Assembly: GCA_965223165.1 (NCBI GenBank)
Contig: CBDCVQ010000001.1
Location: 62,001 to 126,000 of the forward strand
DNA from: JABDMH01 sp965223165
Lineage (GTDB): Bacteria; Bacteroidota; Bacteroidia; Chitinophagales; Saprospiraceae
DNA: 64,000 nt
Direction: 5' to 3'
Shown: positions 27,615 through 37,061 of the stretch, in pieces
How the letters are laid out: each line of letters opens with the position of its first letter
How positions within the stretch are numbered: the first letter of the stretch is position 1
Translations under genes and position numbers: made by a program
Notes under the pieces: generated by a model
The model's input: only the letters and a program-made list of their open reading frames with translations
Told to the model about the DNA's origin: nothing
The model's database searches: none

Positions 27615-28874
27615 TCAGATATAGTCTTTCCAATGGACCACGGACTCGGTCTGCATGGCCTTATTCGCTAGCGCCACGCAGATTGCACTATCACGTCCGC
27701 TCTCGTACCCGACTAGCGCTTTCTTGTTTTCTCGAATGCAATCTCCGAAAGCGGCCAGAGCATCTGCTGTAGGCTCTTCATCCTCCTTGCCCGCCTCGTT
27801 GCTGTAGATGGGTATGGCCTCGCCCTTGGACCACATTTCTGTAGCGCTGGTGACGGCATCTACCTGCTCCTTCTTTTCTTCAAAAGATTGGAGGTAGGCG
27901 GGCTCCACATAGAGACGGGCCAAATATTTGTTATCCTCCCGTGAGATCTGAATGCTGGCGTTCTTGCCATAGAAGTTGAGTTGAAAACCCAGATGTGCAT
28001 TGGTCGTGAGGCAGGTGCAATCCAGCTTCGTGCCATCGCCGTAGATGAAGGTGGCATGCACGTTGTCAAAGGTCTCCCGTCCGTCCTTCCAGAAATCAAT
28101 GCCTCCCGATCCAAACACGCGCACGGGCGCATCGTCCTTGATAAAGTTGACGATATTGATCTGATGGGAAGACAGCTCGGCCATCATGCCCCCGGAATAC
28201 TCGCGATACATCCGCCAGTTGATGATGCGCTCGAGTTCAGGGCTGGGCACCGGCCGCCGCCAATCGCCATTTCGATTCCAATAGCACTCCACATGACTCA
28301 AGGAGCCAAACTCATCCCCTTGGATGATTTGCTGCACTTTCTTGTAGAGCGGATTGTACCGATGCTGATATCCCACCTGAAATACCTTGTCACTTCCGTC
28401 CACGAGCGGTCCCAGGGCTTTGGTCTCCTCCACGGTAAACGTCATTGTCTTTTCACAGTACAGATGCTTGCCGGCATCGATCACATCTTTGGCCATGTCA
28501 AAGTGCAAGTACAAAGGCGTGGCCAGGATCACGGCGTCGATCGAAGGATCTTCGAGCAGCTTTCGATAGTCGGAGTAGCCCTTGGCGCCCTTGTGCGATA
28601 GACTCAGGGCCTTGTCCAATCTAAAAGGGAGAATGTCGCAGCATGCCACGACATCCATGCCGTCCATTTGACTTAGATTTTCAATGAGATTGGTCCCACG
28701 GCCACCGGTGCCGATGACACCCAGCCGCACCGTATCATTGGCGCCGAAGGGCCGCTTTCGTCTCGACGATCTGGTCTTGACCCCTGCATAACTGTAGAGT
28801 GTGCTGGCACTTAGACCCCCCACCAATCCAAAGCGGGCAGCTTGATCCAGAAATCTTCTCCGTGACGTTTTCAT
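27615..28874 (-). CDS. Gfo/Idh/MocA family oxidoreductase with Tat signal
   Basis: A 419-residue NAD(P)-dependent sugar or polyol dehydrogenase. The N-terminus carries a twin-arginine signal (SRRRFLDQAARFG), so it is predicted to be exported folded with its cofactor. The Rossmann domain follows (RLGVIGTGGRGTN, then the CEKTMTFTVEET lysine region used by the family in catalysis). C-terminal alpha/beta domain to the end. The stop codons of this gene and of the convergent DUF1080 gene are directly adjacent (27614/27615). Together with DUF1080 it could form a 3-keto-glycoside oxidation/cleavage pair; this is inference. Confidence 0.92.
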   Translation of the reverse strand: MKTSRRRFLDQAARFGLVGGLSASTLYSYAGVKTRSSRRKRPFGANDTVRLGVIGTGGRGTNLIENLSQMDGMDVVACCDILPFRLDKALSLSHKGAKGYSDYRKLLEDPSIDAVILATPLYLHFDMAKDVIDAGKHLYCEKTMTFTVEETKALGPLVDGSDKVFQVGYQHRYNPLYKKVQQIIQGDEFGSLSHVECYWNRNGDWRRPVPSPELERIINWRMYREYSGGMMAELSSHQINIVNFIKDDAPVRVFGSGGIDFWKDGRETFDNVHATFIYGDGTKLDCTCLTTNAHLGFQLNFYGKNASIQISREDNKYLARLYVEPAYLQSFEEKKEQVDAVTSATEMWSKGEAIPIYSNEAGKEDEEPTADALAAFGDCIRENKKALVGYESGRDSAICVALANKAMQTESVVHWKDYI

Positions 28875-29090
28875 AGATGTAAAATATTGGAAATGCTTTT
28901 TTACCTGCCGGATAAAATTACCGATTTCTCAAAGAAACGCTTTGGAGCCGCTTGTTATTTGGAATCAGTCTCAAAAGCCCAACGGGTAGGGCTGCAATGC
29001 TATCTCTGGCCACAATTTGATATTTTGCGCAAGATTGTAACAGGGGCCTTCCCGAGTCAACTTCTGAATCTTGGTACGCCCCCGAAAGTG

Positions 29091-30962
29091 ATGATTTTGC
29101 ACCCTCCAAAGGATCTTCGCAGCCTTGGCCCAATCGGCTACCTCCTTGTCTTCCTCCTGGGACTGACACACCCGTGTCTCGGGCAAGTAATCGAGTACCA
29201 TACCAGCATCGGTGTCCGCAAGGGGGTCCGCACCACCGAGACGACAGTGACCCTCCGCATCGATCAAAAGACTAAGTGGATGTCACAGATCCGGATACCT
29301 TACAAGGACGATCAAAAGATCCAGGTGCTGCACGCGCATATTGCAGGTGCCGATGGGAAAGTACTGCGCCAACTCAAGGGCAACGAAATGACCACCGTCA
29401 GTCATCGCAGCAGGGGCACCTTTCATCAGGATCGATATGAAAAGGAATTTCAATTGAGCTGGGATCAGTACCCCTACTACATCTCCTATGCCTATCGTGT
29501 GACGGATAAGGACTTTTTGCATGTGGCCATCTGGCATCCCTGTCTCTACGAACAGGTCCCCACGATGGAGGCAACGTTGGAGGTCTCGGTGCCGCTGGAC
29601 TACGAGGTGACTGTGGATTACGCCGACGAGTTTGTCTACACCTCCGCAGAGTCTGACGGTTCTCAGATTTATCGCTGGATGGCTCGTGACCAGACTTGGC
29701 CGACACAGGAGACATTGGGGCCACCCTCGGCCGAACTGGTTCCCCGTGTCATTGTCGTCCCCACGGATTTTCACTACGTGATCGATGGTAGTATGCAATC
29801 CTGGTCGACATTCGGGGCGTGGAATCAACAGTTGATCGAAGGTACCATGGAGCTGCCCAGTGCCGACCAAGCTACGGTCGATCGACTGGTAGCAGGGGCC
29901 CACGACAAGCGGGAGATCATCACCCGATTGTATCATTACCTGCAAGACAACACGCGCTACGTCAACGTGGCCATTGATGCCGGCGGACTCAAACCCTATC
30001 CGGCCTCCTACGTGAGCCAGAACAAGTATGGCGACTGCAAGGCACTGACCATATTTATGAAGAGCATGCTGGATCACGTGGATATTCCCTCCTTCTACAC
30101 GCTCGTGGCTTCGGGCACCAATCCTCGAAGGATTCAATTGGAGTTGCCCTGGCAGCAATTCGACCACGTGGTGCTAGCGGTACCATTGGCATCGGATACG
30201 GTCTGGTTGGAGAACACGACCGACTACCTGCCATCCGGTTATCTCGGTAGTTTTACCCAAAACAGATATGCCCTTCACGTCGAAGGCCCCCACAGCAAGA
30301 TCGTTCGGACACCGGCACTCCTGGCCGACGAGGTCCTCCAGGAGTTGGACCTAAACGTGGCACTTCAACCAGACGGACAAGGACGGGCATCGCTGACCAA
30401 AACGATGCGTGGATCGGATTTCGAAGCGTACCGATACTATATTCAAGAGCTGTCCGAACAAGATCTGCACAAGACGGTCGCCGGGGAGTTACCCTTGCCG
30501 GGGACGGAGATTGCTTCCTGGCGCTTCCAGCCGAGCGATCGGGAGGATCACCATCTGACCCTCGATATGGACCTTCAACTGACAGAACAGCTACGACAGG
30601 TCGGGCCCTTGCTCTTACTCAACCCACCGACCATGCCCCTACCAGCGATGGAGACACCGGACAAGCGGGAGGCACCATTGCGCATATGTAGTCCCATACA
30701 TCAACAATGGAGTCTAGCCTACAACTTAGCCGAGTTTGATCGGTATTCGATGGAGCTACCGACTTTGGGATCCTTGGACACCCCCTTTGGCCGCTTCGAA
30801 GCAAACATTAGCCAGGACGGTGCCCAGGTGATCATCACCTCCTCGCTATATATTGCTTCAGGTGACTACCCCCTGTCAGACTATCCGGCCTTTTTTGATT
30901 TTATCGAGGCCATCGACAAGCTTCAAAAACAATCTACTATCATCCTTAAATCAAAAACATGA
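29091..30962 (+). CDS. DUF3857/transglutaminase-like exported protein
   Basis: The frame is open from 28887, but the ATG at 29091 is preferred because it gives a proper signal peptide (GYLLVFLLGLTHPCLGQ); the earlier stretch overlaps the promoter region and looks non-coding. The protein (about 623 residues) has an N-terminal DUF3857 beta-domain, a central transglutaminase-like core with intact triad Cys316 (KYGDCKA), His359 (FDHVV) and Asp378 (TTDYLP), and a C-terminal beta-rich DUF3858-type domain. It is probably periplasmic. The family's substrate is unknown. Its stop overlaps the start of the next gene (ATGA). Confidence 0.88.
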   Translation: MILHPPKDLRSLGPIGYLLVFLLGLTHPCLGQVIEYHTSIGVRKGVRTTETTVTLRIDQKTKWMSQIRIPYKDDQKIQVLHAHIAGADGKVLRQLKGNEMTTVSHRSRGTFHQDRYEKEFQLSWDQYPYYISYAYRVTDKDFLHVAIWHPCLYEQVPTMEATLEVSVPLDYEVTVDYADEFVYTSAESDGSQIYRWMARDQTWPTQETLGPPSAELVPRVIVVPTDFHYVIDGSMQSWSTFGAWNQQLIEGTMELPSADQATVDRLVAGAHDKREIITRLYHYLQDNTRYVNVAIDAGGLKPYPASYVSQNKYGDCKALTIFMKSMLDHVDIPSFYTLVASGTNPRRIQLELPWQQFDHVVLAVPLASDTVWLENTTDYLPSGYLGSFTQNRYALHVEGPHSKIVRTPALLADEVLQELDLNVALQPDGQGRASLTKTMRGSDFEAYRYYIQELSEQDLHKTVAGELPLPGTEIASWRFQPSDREDHHLTLDMDLQLTEQLRQVGPLLLLNPPTMPLPAMETPDKREAPLRICSPIHQQWSLAYNLAEFDRYSMELPTLGSLDTPFGRFEANISQDGAQVIITSSLYIASGDYPLSDYPAFFDFIEAIDKLQKQSTIILKSKT

Positions 30963-32911
30963 TCTTCAGAATTATTTTCTTCCTCTGCTTGGTCAACTCC
31001 TTGTACGGCCAGGAGTTTGGCAAAGAATTTGGCCGAGTCACCCAGGAAGAAATCGAACTAGCTAGCTATACCCGAGATACCGCTGCTAATGCGTTGGTAC
31101 TATTTGACATTGGCAAGACCAAATTCATGGATGACGACGGGGGCTACAAAATTCGCTTTGAACGTACCCGGCGGGTAAAGATATTCCGGGGAAATGCCGA
31201 AGACGAGGCAGAAGTCACTATACCCTTTTATGTCGATGGATATGGCAAAACGGAAATCATCGAGTCCATCGAAGCCTTCACCTACAACTACGAGGATGCT
31301 CGTGCGAGCAAACAACCGTTGGATCCTTCCACGGTATATGAGGAGAAGCTCAGCCGCCATTGGAGTGCAAAGAAATTTGTGCTACCAGACGTAAAAGCTG
31401 GTTCGATCATAGAGTACAAATATGTATTGGAGAGTCCCTTTCACTTCAACCTCCCCGATTGGACATTTCAAGATGAGATTCCCACCCTCCACAGTGAGTA
31501 TGAAGTAAGCATGATTCCCTTCTATGAGTATGTCTATCTGGTACAGGGCGTGGACGCCTTTGATGCCCAGGAATCACAATTAGCCCAAAGAAAACGCAAG
31601 CACATCGGTAGCGGCGTAGAATTTCAAGATTACACGCACCGATATGTCCTCCGAGATGTCCCGGCATTTATCGATGAGGGATATATCACCTCGCCGGAAG
31701 ATTTTCTCATAAAAATGGATTTTCAACTTGCCAGATTTCATCATCCCTATGGAGGCACACAAGAAATTGTCACCACCTGGCCGGCCATGAACAAAGCTCT
31801 CCTCAAGCATGAGAAATTTGGCAAGTATATCAAAGGTTGCGAGCGAGCTGCAAAAAAAATACTTGACAAGGAGCTGGACATTAACCATCTCGCACCTGCC
31901 GACCGAGCCCAGGCCATCATCGACCATGTGAAGGCTTCATTCACCTGGGACGAATACCGGGGGAAGTATGCATCAAAATCTCCCCGTGACCTGATCAATC
32001 AGAAAAACGGAAATTCGGCAGATATTAATTTGTTTCTGATTGCACTGTTGCGAGCAGCGGGCCTCCAGGCTGATCCGGTTATACTAAGTACCCGAAGACA
32101 TGGCAAGGTCCATCAGGAGCATCCCTTTGATCACTTCTTCAACTACGTGATCGCCCTCGTGGAAGAGGGACCCATGTTTTTGGCAGATGCCACCGCACCG
32201 CACCTGGCTCACAACCGCATTCCGCCCCGGTGTATCAACGATAAGGGTCTGGTGGTGCGCGAAGGTGAAGTGAAGTGGCTCAATCTCTACAATGACCTGG
32301 TGTCTTCGATTGAGCGACAACTGACCGTGCACGTGGATCCCGAGTCGGCCACGGCAAGGATAGCCGCCACGGTACTGCTCACCGAATATGAGGCCTACAA
32401 GTATCGGCAGGCATTTGAAGATGACACTACCGAACTGAAGGAAGCCTTTTCCAACGAAACATTTTCGGACGTGGCCAATATTAAGACGCGTAATTTCGAC
32501 CAACCTGCGAAGCCCTATGCGATTCAATTTCAAGCAAAGGCAGACGTAGAAAAAGTTGGCAACAACCTGATCATTGCACCGTTTCAACATTTGGTATCGA
32601 GAGAACCGATCTTCCAGCAGAAGCGCAGAACGCACCCGATCGATTTCATTTATTCCGGGCGAAAGAAATTTCGAGTCTCCGTAAAGATTCCAGATGGATA
32701 CCGGGTGATACATCTGCCGGAGTCTCATGAGCACAACGATGAAATGGCTAAAATATCATTGACGTATCGAGCGGACGAACAACATCTCTTTGTCGAGGGT
32801 GAATATGTATTTCATCGGTCAATGTATCGCGCCTCCGCTTACGGCCGGTTGAAGACGTGTTTTGAGTTGATCGCCCAGAAATTTAACGAAGAAATTGTGC
32901 TACAAAGCTGA
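30959..32911 (+). CDS. DUF3857/transglutaminase-like protein lacking the catalytic Cys
   Basis: A 650-residue exported paralogue of the preceding gene (signal peptide ending LYGQ), translationally coupled to it by a 4-bp ATGA overlap. The N-terminal DUF3857 domain (about 40-260) and transglutaminase-like core are recognisable, but where the upstream protein has GDCKA this one has GNSADINLF, with Ser353 in the nucleophile position; His392 (DHFFNYV) and Asp410 (LADATA) remain. It is therefore likely a non-catalytic or altered partner. An adjacent active/inactive pair suggests they act in one complex; that is inference. Confidence 0.88.
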   Translation: MIFRIIFFLCLVNSLYGQEFGKEFGRVTQEEIELASYTRDTAANALVLFDIGKTKFMDDDGGYKIRFERTRRVKIFRGNAEDEAEVTIPFYVDGYGKTEIIESIEAFTYNYEDARASKQPLDPSTVYEEKLSRHWSAKKFVLPDVKAGSIIEYKYVLESPFHFNLPDWTFQDEIPTLHSEYEVSMIPFYEYVYLVQGVDAFDAQESQLAQRKRKHIGSGVEFQDYTHRYVLRDVPAFIDEGYITSPEDFLIKMDFQLARFHHPYGGTQEIVTTWPAMNKALLKHEKFGKYIKGCERAAKKILDKELDINHLAPADRAQAIIDHVKASFTWDEYRGKYASKSPRDLINQKNGNSADINLFLIALLRAAGLQADPVILSTRRHGKVHQEHPFDHFFNYVIALVEEGPMFLADATAPHLAHNRIPPRCINDKGLVVREGEVKWLNLYNDLVSSIERQLTVHVDPESATARIAATVLLTEYEAYKYRQAFEDDTTELKEAFSNETFSDVANIKTRNFDQPAKPYAIQFQAKADVEKVGNNLIIAPFQHLVSREPIFQQKRRTHPIDFIYSGRKKFRVSVKIPDGYRVIHLPESHEHNDEMAKISLTYRADEQHLFVEGEYVFHRSMYRASAYGRLKTCFELIAQKFNEEIVLQS

Positions 32912-32927
32912 CCCTGCGACCCAAACC

Positions 32928-33977
32928 TCACCGCGTGCAGCGGGTCTCATCCAGCCAGAAGTCGGGTTTGATCCACTGGCTGCCATCCGGGTTTCTGGCA
33001 CAGAAAAAGCATTCATCTAGCGGCAAGTCGCAGGCGTTGGGCTGATAAGCAAAGAAGTCATGGGGGATATAGATGCGATGAATTTGTTGTGTATTGGCAT
33101 AAAAATATCCAAAGACCGGCTCTTCTGCGTCCACGGCATAACAGTTGCCAATCAGTTGGCCTACCGGAGGCTCAAACATATTGCCCGTGCGGTCAATTAA
33201 TTCCCTGCTCTTCGCAAAATATTCATAGGCGCGAGCGGTCAAACTTTCCTTCGTCACATGAAAATAAAGCCCGTCTGCAAATCGGTAAGTATTGATAATG
33301 TCGATGATGGGTATGGTTACACTGGTCTTTTGATTAAGCGTATTTGCATCAAAAAGCACAATATCATCCACCTGAAATTCTTCGTGAATGTAGCACTGAT
33401 ACAAGACCATGATACAGATACGCCATGAGCGATCGAAGCGAAATCGGAATCGATTCAGCTGTCCATCTGCCTCCACCCGCACCGGCAACGTAGCGGAGAT
33501 GGAGGCAAAAGCTTGGTCCAGCAGACTGCCAATCGGACTGGCAATGGGTTTCTCGATGAGATCCGCATGCAGTTCACCCTCCGAGGGGCACGCCAGCATT
33601 TGTTCTGGTAGGGATCGGTAGATCTTACCATCGATATCTTTGATCTCAATATGGTAAGACACACCCGTCCGTATTGTAAAATCATCACCTGGGACGATTT
33701 TCGTTTCAAACTTCGCTATGTCCATGGGTTCCAACGGCAAGCGCTCGCCGTCTTCATCCACCAGATGCACATACTCCACCTTAATCGTGGATCGCTCGTT
33801 GTACTGAAAATTAAATAGTTGGTTGATCTGTACGAAAACGTGCGATGTATCTTCAAATCGGGTCAGATGCCCGTTGATCGCCACGTGTCCTGCGTCATTG
33901 CCAATGGATTCAAATTCAATGCGATCTACACATGACCAAAGGGCAGCGCACGCTAAAAGGAGAACAGATGGCCGCAT
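32928..33977 (-). CDS. DUF4249 lipoprotein, copy 1 of 3
   Basis: An outer-membrane lipoprotein of about 350 residues. The ATG at 33977 is preferred to 34004 because it gives the lipoprotein signal MRPSVLLLACAALWSC. DUF4249 features: a beta-domain with VAINGHLTRFEDTSHVFVQI, HIEIKDIDGKIYRSLPEQM, and a C-terminal CxxC-rich ending (ACDLPLDECFFCARNPDGSQWIKPDFW). DUF4249 proteins are a Bacteroidota-specific family often next to TonB receptors; function unknown. Two near-identical copies follow upstream. Its 3' end converges with the transglutaminase gene 16 bp away. Confidence 0.88.
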   Translation of the reverse strand: MRPSVLLLACAALWSCVDRIEFESIGNDAGHVAINGHLTRFEDTSHVFVQINQLFNFQYNERSTIKVEYVHLVDEDGERLPLEPMDIAKFETKIVPGDDFTIRTGVSYHIEIKDIDGKIYRSLPEQMLACPSEGELHADLIEKPIASPIGSLLDQAFASISATLPVRVEADGQLNRFRFRFDRSWRICIMVLYQCYIHEEFQVDDIVLFDANTLNQKTSVTIPIIDIINTYRFADGLYFHVTKESLTARAYEYFAKSRELIDRTGNMFEPPVGQLIGNCYAVDAEEPVFGYFYANTQQIHRIYIPHDFFAYQPNACDLPLDECFFCARNPDGSQWIKPDFWLDETRCTR

Positions 33978-34107
33978 GAGATGAGGTGTTGAGCAAAGGA
34001 CCAAGTTAAGGTTTTCGTGGCAGAATGGTTAAGGTGTGGTAGCCGGCAAGATGACCTTCGCAAGTAGGAGTGCACGCTTTCGACAACTACGCGGTGGTAT
34101 AACCTTG

Positions 34108-34296
34108 CTAGTAGAGTTTCGCATTAAATCTTGTAGCAAATTCTAATGTCTTTGGTCCGCATACTTCGTTGCAAAGCCTCGCCAGAGCTTCGGCTAGCCA
34201 CGACCCGCTGTCGCGGTTCCCTCACTTCTCGCATTGTCATGCTCGACCTTACGAGATCGTTCGGTCATGTTTTGCGGCCTGCCTGCGCACAAAATA
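34108..34296. mobile_element. Degenerate copy of a MITE-like palindromic element
   Basis: Bases 34108-34200 match the left half of the element at 46825 (CTAGTAGAGTTTCGCATTAA, then TTCTAATGTCTTTGG, CGCATACTTCGTTGCAAAGC). A segment of about 60 bp is inserted at the apex, and the right arm is recognisable only as TTTTGCGGCCTGCCTGCGCA followed by CAAAAT. The right terminal repeat is lost. Confidence 0.65.
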
Positions 34297-34342
34297 AACG
34301 TCACGATCCAATGGAGCCAGTGGTGCAACGTCCTCCTAGTAG

Positions 34343-34373
34343 GTGTCCGGCGAGGACGCCAGACACGGCCAGG
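34343..34373. other. Solitary hairpin related to the 6.1-8.3 kb array
   Basis: GTGTC-C-GGCG-AGGA-CGCC-A-GACAC followed by GGCCAGG. The AGGA loop, the GCG/CGC inner stem and the GGCCAGG tail equal those of the array hairpin, while the outer stem has different but still complementary bases. The surrounding 34300-34660 stretch has no gene. Confidence 0.7.
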
Positions 34374-34493
34374 TTGGCTTGTTGAGTGATTTTTATTCTC
34401 TACCCAGGCAGCCCGGCTCAGGCTGCGTTTCTCGCGGACGCCAAACGCCCTTGCTAGCTCGCTGTCGCCCTGAAGCCTTAATAATGCCCTTGG

Positions 34494-34551
34494 CCTACAG
34501 TCACAACGAATCCGCCAAGTAGACAGATCCTGACATCAGCCCGACATGCGA
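34494..34551. repeat. 58-bp direct repeat flanking DUF4249 copies (first)
   Basis: CCTACAGTCACAACGAATCC through CGACATGCGAC is repeated without visible mismatch at 35820-35877. It marks the boundary of a segmental duplication of the DUF4249 genes. Confidence 0.92.
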
Positions 34552-34663
34552 CATCAAGCTCTGCATCGCTCCTCCCCTAAAGGTGGTTAAAAGCGTTTTC
34601 CGTTAGTAGCGCTGAAAGTCAGCAAGGAACGGTGCTTGAAGGCTGACAACTACGACCCAAACC

Positions 34664-35714
34664 TCACCGCGTGCAGCGGGTCTCATCCACCCAGAATTCT
34701 GGCTTGATCCATTGACTGCCACCTGGATTCAAAACACAGGACCGGCAGGCACCCACGCCCAACTGACATGCATTGAGTTGTACCCCAAAGAATTCGTGGG
34801 GGATATGGATTCGATGGATCTGCTGGGTCGTGGCATAAAAGTATCCAAAAACCGGCTCGTCCGTGTCCACGGCATAGCAGTTGCCAGTGAGTTGTCCTAC
34901 TGGGGGCTCAAACATGTTGCCTGTGCGCTCCAATAGTTCCTTGCTTCGCGAGAAATACTGATGAGCGCGAGCGGTCAAACTCTCCTTCGTCACGTGAAAA
35001 TAAAGCCCGTCTGCAAATCGGTAGCTGTTGATAATGTCGATGATGGGTATGGTTACGCTGGTCTTTTGATACAGCGTATTTGCGTCAAAGATCACAATGT
35101 CATCCACTTGAAATTCTTCGTGGATAAAGCATTCATTCAACCCGCTAGTGCAAATCCGCCACGTGCGACTGAAGCGAAATCGGAATCGATTGAGCTGTCC
35201 ATCTGCCTCCACACGCAGCGGCAACGTAGCGGATACGGAGGCAAAAGGTTGGTCCAGCAGACTGCCAATCGGACTGGCAATGGGTTTCTCGATGAGATCC
35301 GCATGCAGTTTGCCCTCCGGGGGGCAGGCCAGCATTTGTTCTGGCAGGGATCGGTAGATCTTACCATCGATATCTTTGATCTCAATATGGTAAGACACAC
35401 CCGTCTCGTATAGTAAAATCATCACCTGGGACGATTTTCGTTTCAAACTTCGCTATATCCACGGGTTCCAACGGCAAGCGCTCGCCGTCTTCATCCATCA
35501 GATGCACATACTCCACCTTAGGCGTGGATCGCTCGCTGTACTGAAAATTAAATAGTTGGTTGATCTGAACGAACACGTGTGACGCATCTTCAAATCGGGT
35601 CAGATGTCCATGGATCGCCACGTGCCCTGCGTCATTGCCAATAGAGTCAAATTCAATGCGATCTATACATGACCAAAGGACAGCGCACACCAAAAGCAGA
35701 ACAGATGGCCGCAT
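34664..35714 (-). pseudogene. DUF4249 lipoprotein, copy 2 of 3, frameshifted
   Basis: The reading frame starts with a lipobox-bearing MRPSVLLLVCAVLWSC and follows copies 1 and 3 closely, but breaks near 35405-35407, where this copy has CCGTCTCGTA against CCGTCCGTA in copy 1: one extra base. The N-terminal part runs to about residue 105 and the rest continues in another frame with the same domain, ending in the C-terminal Cys-rich motif (ACQLGVGACRSC). It could be a recent pseudogene, a sequencing error, or a phase-variable copy; no long homopolymer or repeat is present at the break, so slippage is less likely. Confidence 0.85.
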
Positions 35715-35819
35715 AAGATGAGGTGTTGAGCAAAGATTAAAACTAAGCTTTTCGGGGCAGAATGGTCAAGGTGTGGCAGTCACAACCAGGGTGGTCGCAT
35801 GATGGGATTCTGCCCTCGC

Positions 35820-35877
35820 CCTACAGTCACAACGAATCCGCCAAGTAGACAGATCCTGACATCAGCCCGACATGCGA
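35820..35877. repeat. 58-bp direct repeat flanking DUF4249 copies (second)
   Basis: Second copy of the repeat at 34494-34551, here directly next to the 3' end of DUF4249 copy 3. Confidence 0.92.
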
Positions 35878-35885
35878 CCCAAACC

Positions 35886-36935
35886 TCACTGCGCGCAGCG
35901 GGTCTTATCCAGCCAGAAGTCGGGTTTGATCCACTGGCTGCCATCCGGGTTCCTGCCACAGAAAAAGCATTCATCTAGCAGAAATTCGCAGGCGTTGGGC
36001 TGATAAGCAAAGAAGTCATGAGGGATATAGATGCGATGAATTTGTTGCGTGGTGGCATAAAAATATCCAAAAACCGGATCGTCCGTGTCCACGGCATAGC
36101 AGTTGCCAGTGAGTTGTCCAACCGGAGGCTCAAACATGTTGCCTGTGCGCTCCAATAGTTCCTTGCTTCGCGAGAAATACTGATGAGCGCGAGCGGTCAA
36201 ACTCTCCTTTGTCACGTGAAAATAAAGCCCGTCTGCAAATCGGTAGCTGTTGATAATGTCGATGATGGGTATGGTTACGCTGGTCTTTTGATACAGCGTA
36301 TTCGCGTCAAAGGTCACAATATCATCTACTTGAAATTCTCCGTGGATAAAGCATTCATTCAACCCGCCAAAGCAGATCCGCCACGTGCGACTGAAGTGAA
36401 ATCGGAATCGATTCAGCTGTCCATCTGCCTCCACCCGCACCGGCAACGTAGCGGATATGGAGGCAAAAGCTTGGTCTAGCAGACTGCCAATCGGACTGGC
36501 AATGGGTTTCTCGATGAGATCCGCATGCAGTTCACCCTCCGGTGGGCAGGCCAGCATTTGTTCTGGCAGGGATCGGTAGATCTTACCATCGATATCTTTG
36601 ATCTCAATATGGTAAGACACACCCGTCCGAATGGCATAAGCATCACCTGGGACGATTTTCGTTTCAAACTTCGCTATGTCCAGGGGTTCCAACGGCAAGC
36701 GCTCGCCGTCTTCATCCACCAGATGCACATACTCCACCTTAATCGTGGATCGCTCGTTGTACTGAAAATTAAATAGTTGGTTGATCTGCACGAAGACGTG
36801 TGACGTATCTTCAAATCGGGTCAGATGCCCGTTGATCGCCACGTGTCCTGCGTCATTGCCAATAGAGTCAAATTCAATGCGATCTACACATGACCAAAGG
36901 ACAGCGCACACCAAAAGCAGAACAGATGGCCGCAT
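35886..36935 (-). CDS. DUF4249 lipoprotein, copy 3 of 3
   Basis: An intact 349-residue DUF4249 lipoprotein (lipobox VLWSC). Its N-terminal third and C-terminal Cys-rich ending (FFAYQPNACEFLLDECFFC) agree with copy 1, whereas the middle (HQYFSRSKELLERTGNMFEPP) agrees with copy 2, a mosaic suggesting gene conversion. About 60 bp upstream of the ATG are nearly identical to the region upstream of copy 2, so the promoter has been duplicated too. The usual TonB receptor neighbour is absent. Confidence 0.9.
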   Translation of the reverse strand: MRPSVLLLVCAVLWSCVDRIEFDSIGNDAGHVAINGHLTRFEDTSHVFVQINQLFNFQYNERSTIKVEYVHLVDEDGERLPLEPLDIAKFETKIVPGDAYAIRTGVSYHIEIKDIDGKIYRSLPEQMLACPPEGELHADLIEKPIASPIGSLLDQAFASISATLPVRVEADGQLNRFRFHFSRTWRICFGGLNECFIHGEFQVDDIVTFDANTLYQKTSVTIPIIDIINSYRFADGLYFHVTKESLTARAHQYFSRSKELLERTGNMFEPPVGQLTGNCYAVDTDDPVFGYFYATTQQIHRIYIPHDFFAYQPNACEFLLDECFFCGRNPDGSQWIKPDFWLDKTRCAQ

Positions 36936-37061
36936 GAGATGAGGTGTTGAGCAAAGATTAAAACTAAGCTTTTCGGGGCAGAATGGTCAAGGCACACCCC
37001 ATGCGACACGGTCAGGGGAGGCACTAAAGAGCCATATCTCACCGGCAACGTCTATCACCGA

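Noticed and set aside
28887..29090. N-terminal extension of the first DUF3857 protein
   Set aside because: The extra 68 residues precede a clear signal peptide and cross the divergent control region; the ATG at 29091 explains the protein better.
29283..30167. A 294-codon minus-strand open frame
   Set aside because: Antisense to the DUF3857/transglutaminase gene; composition consistent with a shadow frame.
34138..34386. A 79-codon open frame in the gap between DUF4249 copies
   Set aside because: It lies across the degenerate palindromic element and the solitary hairpin; similar sequence at 46.8 kb has no matching frame.
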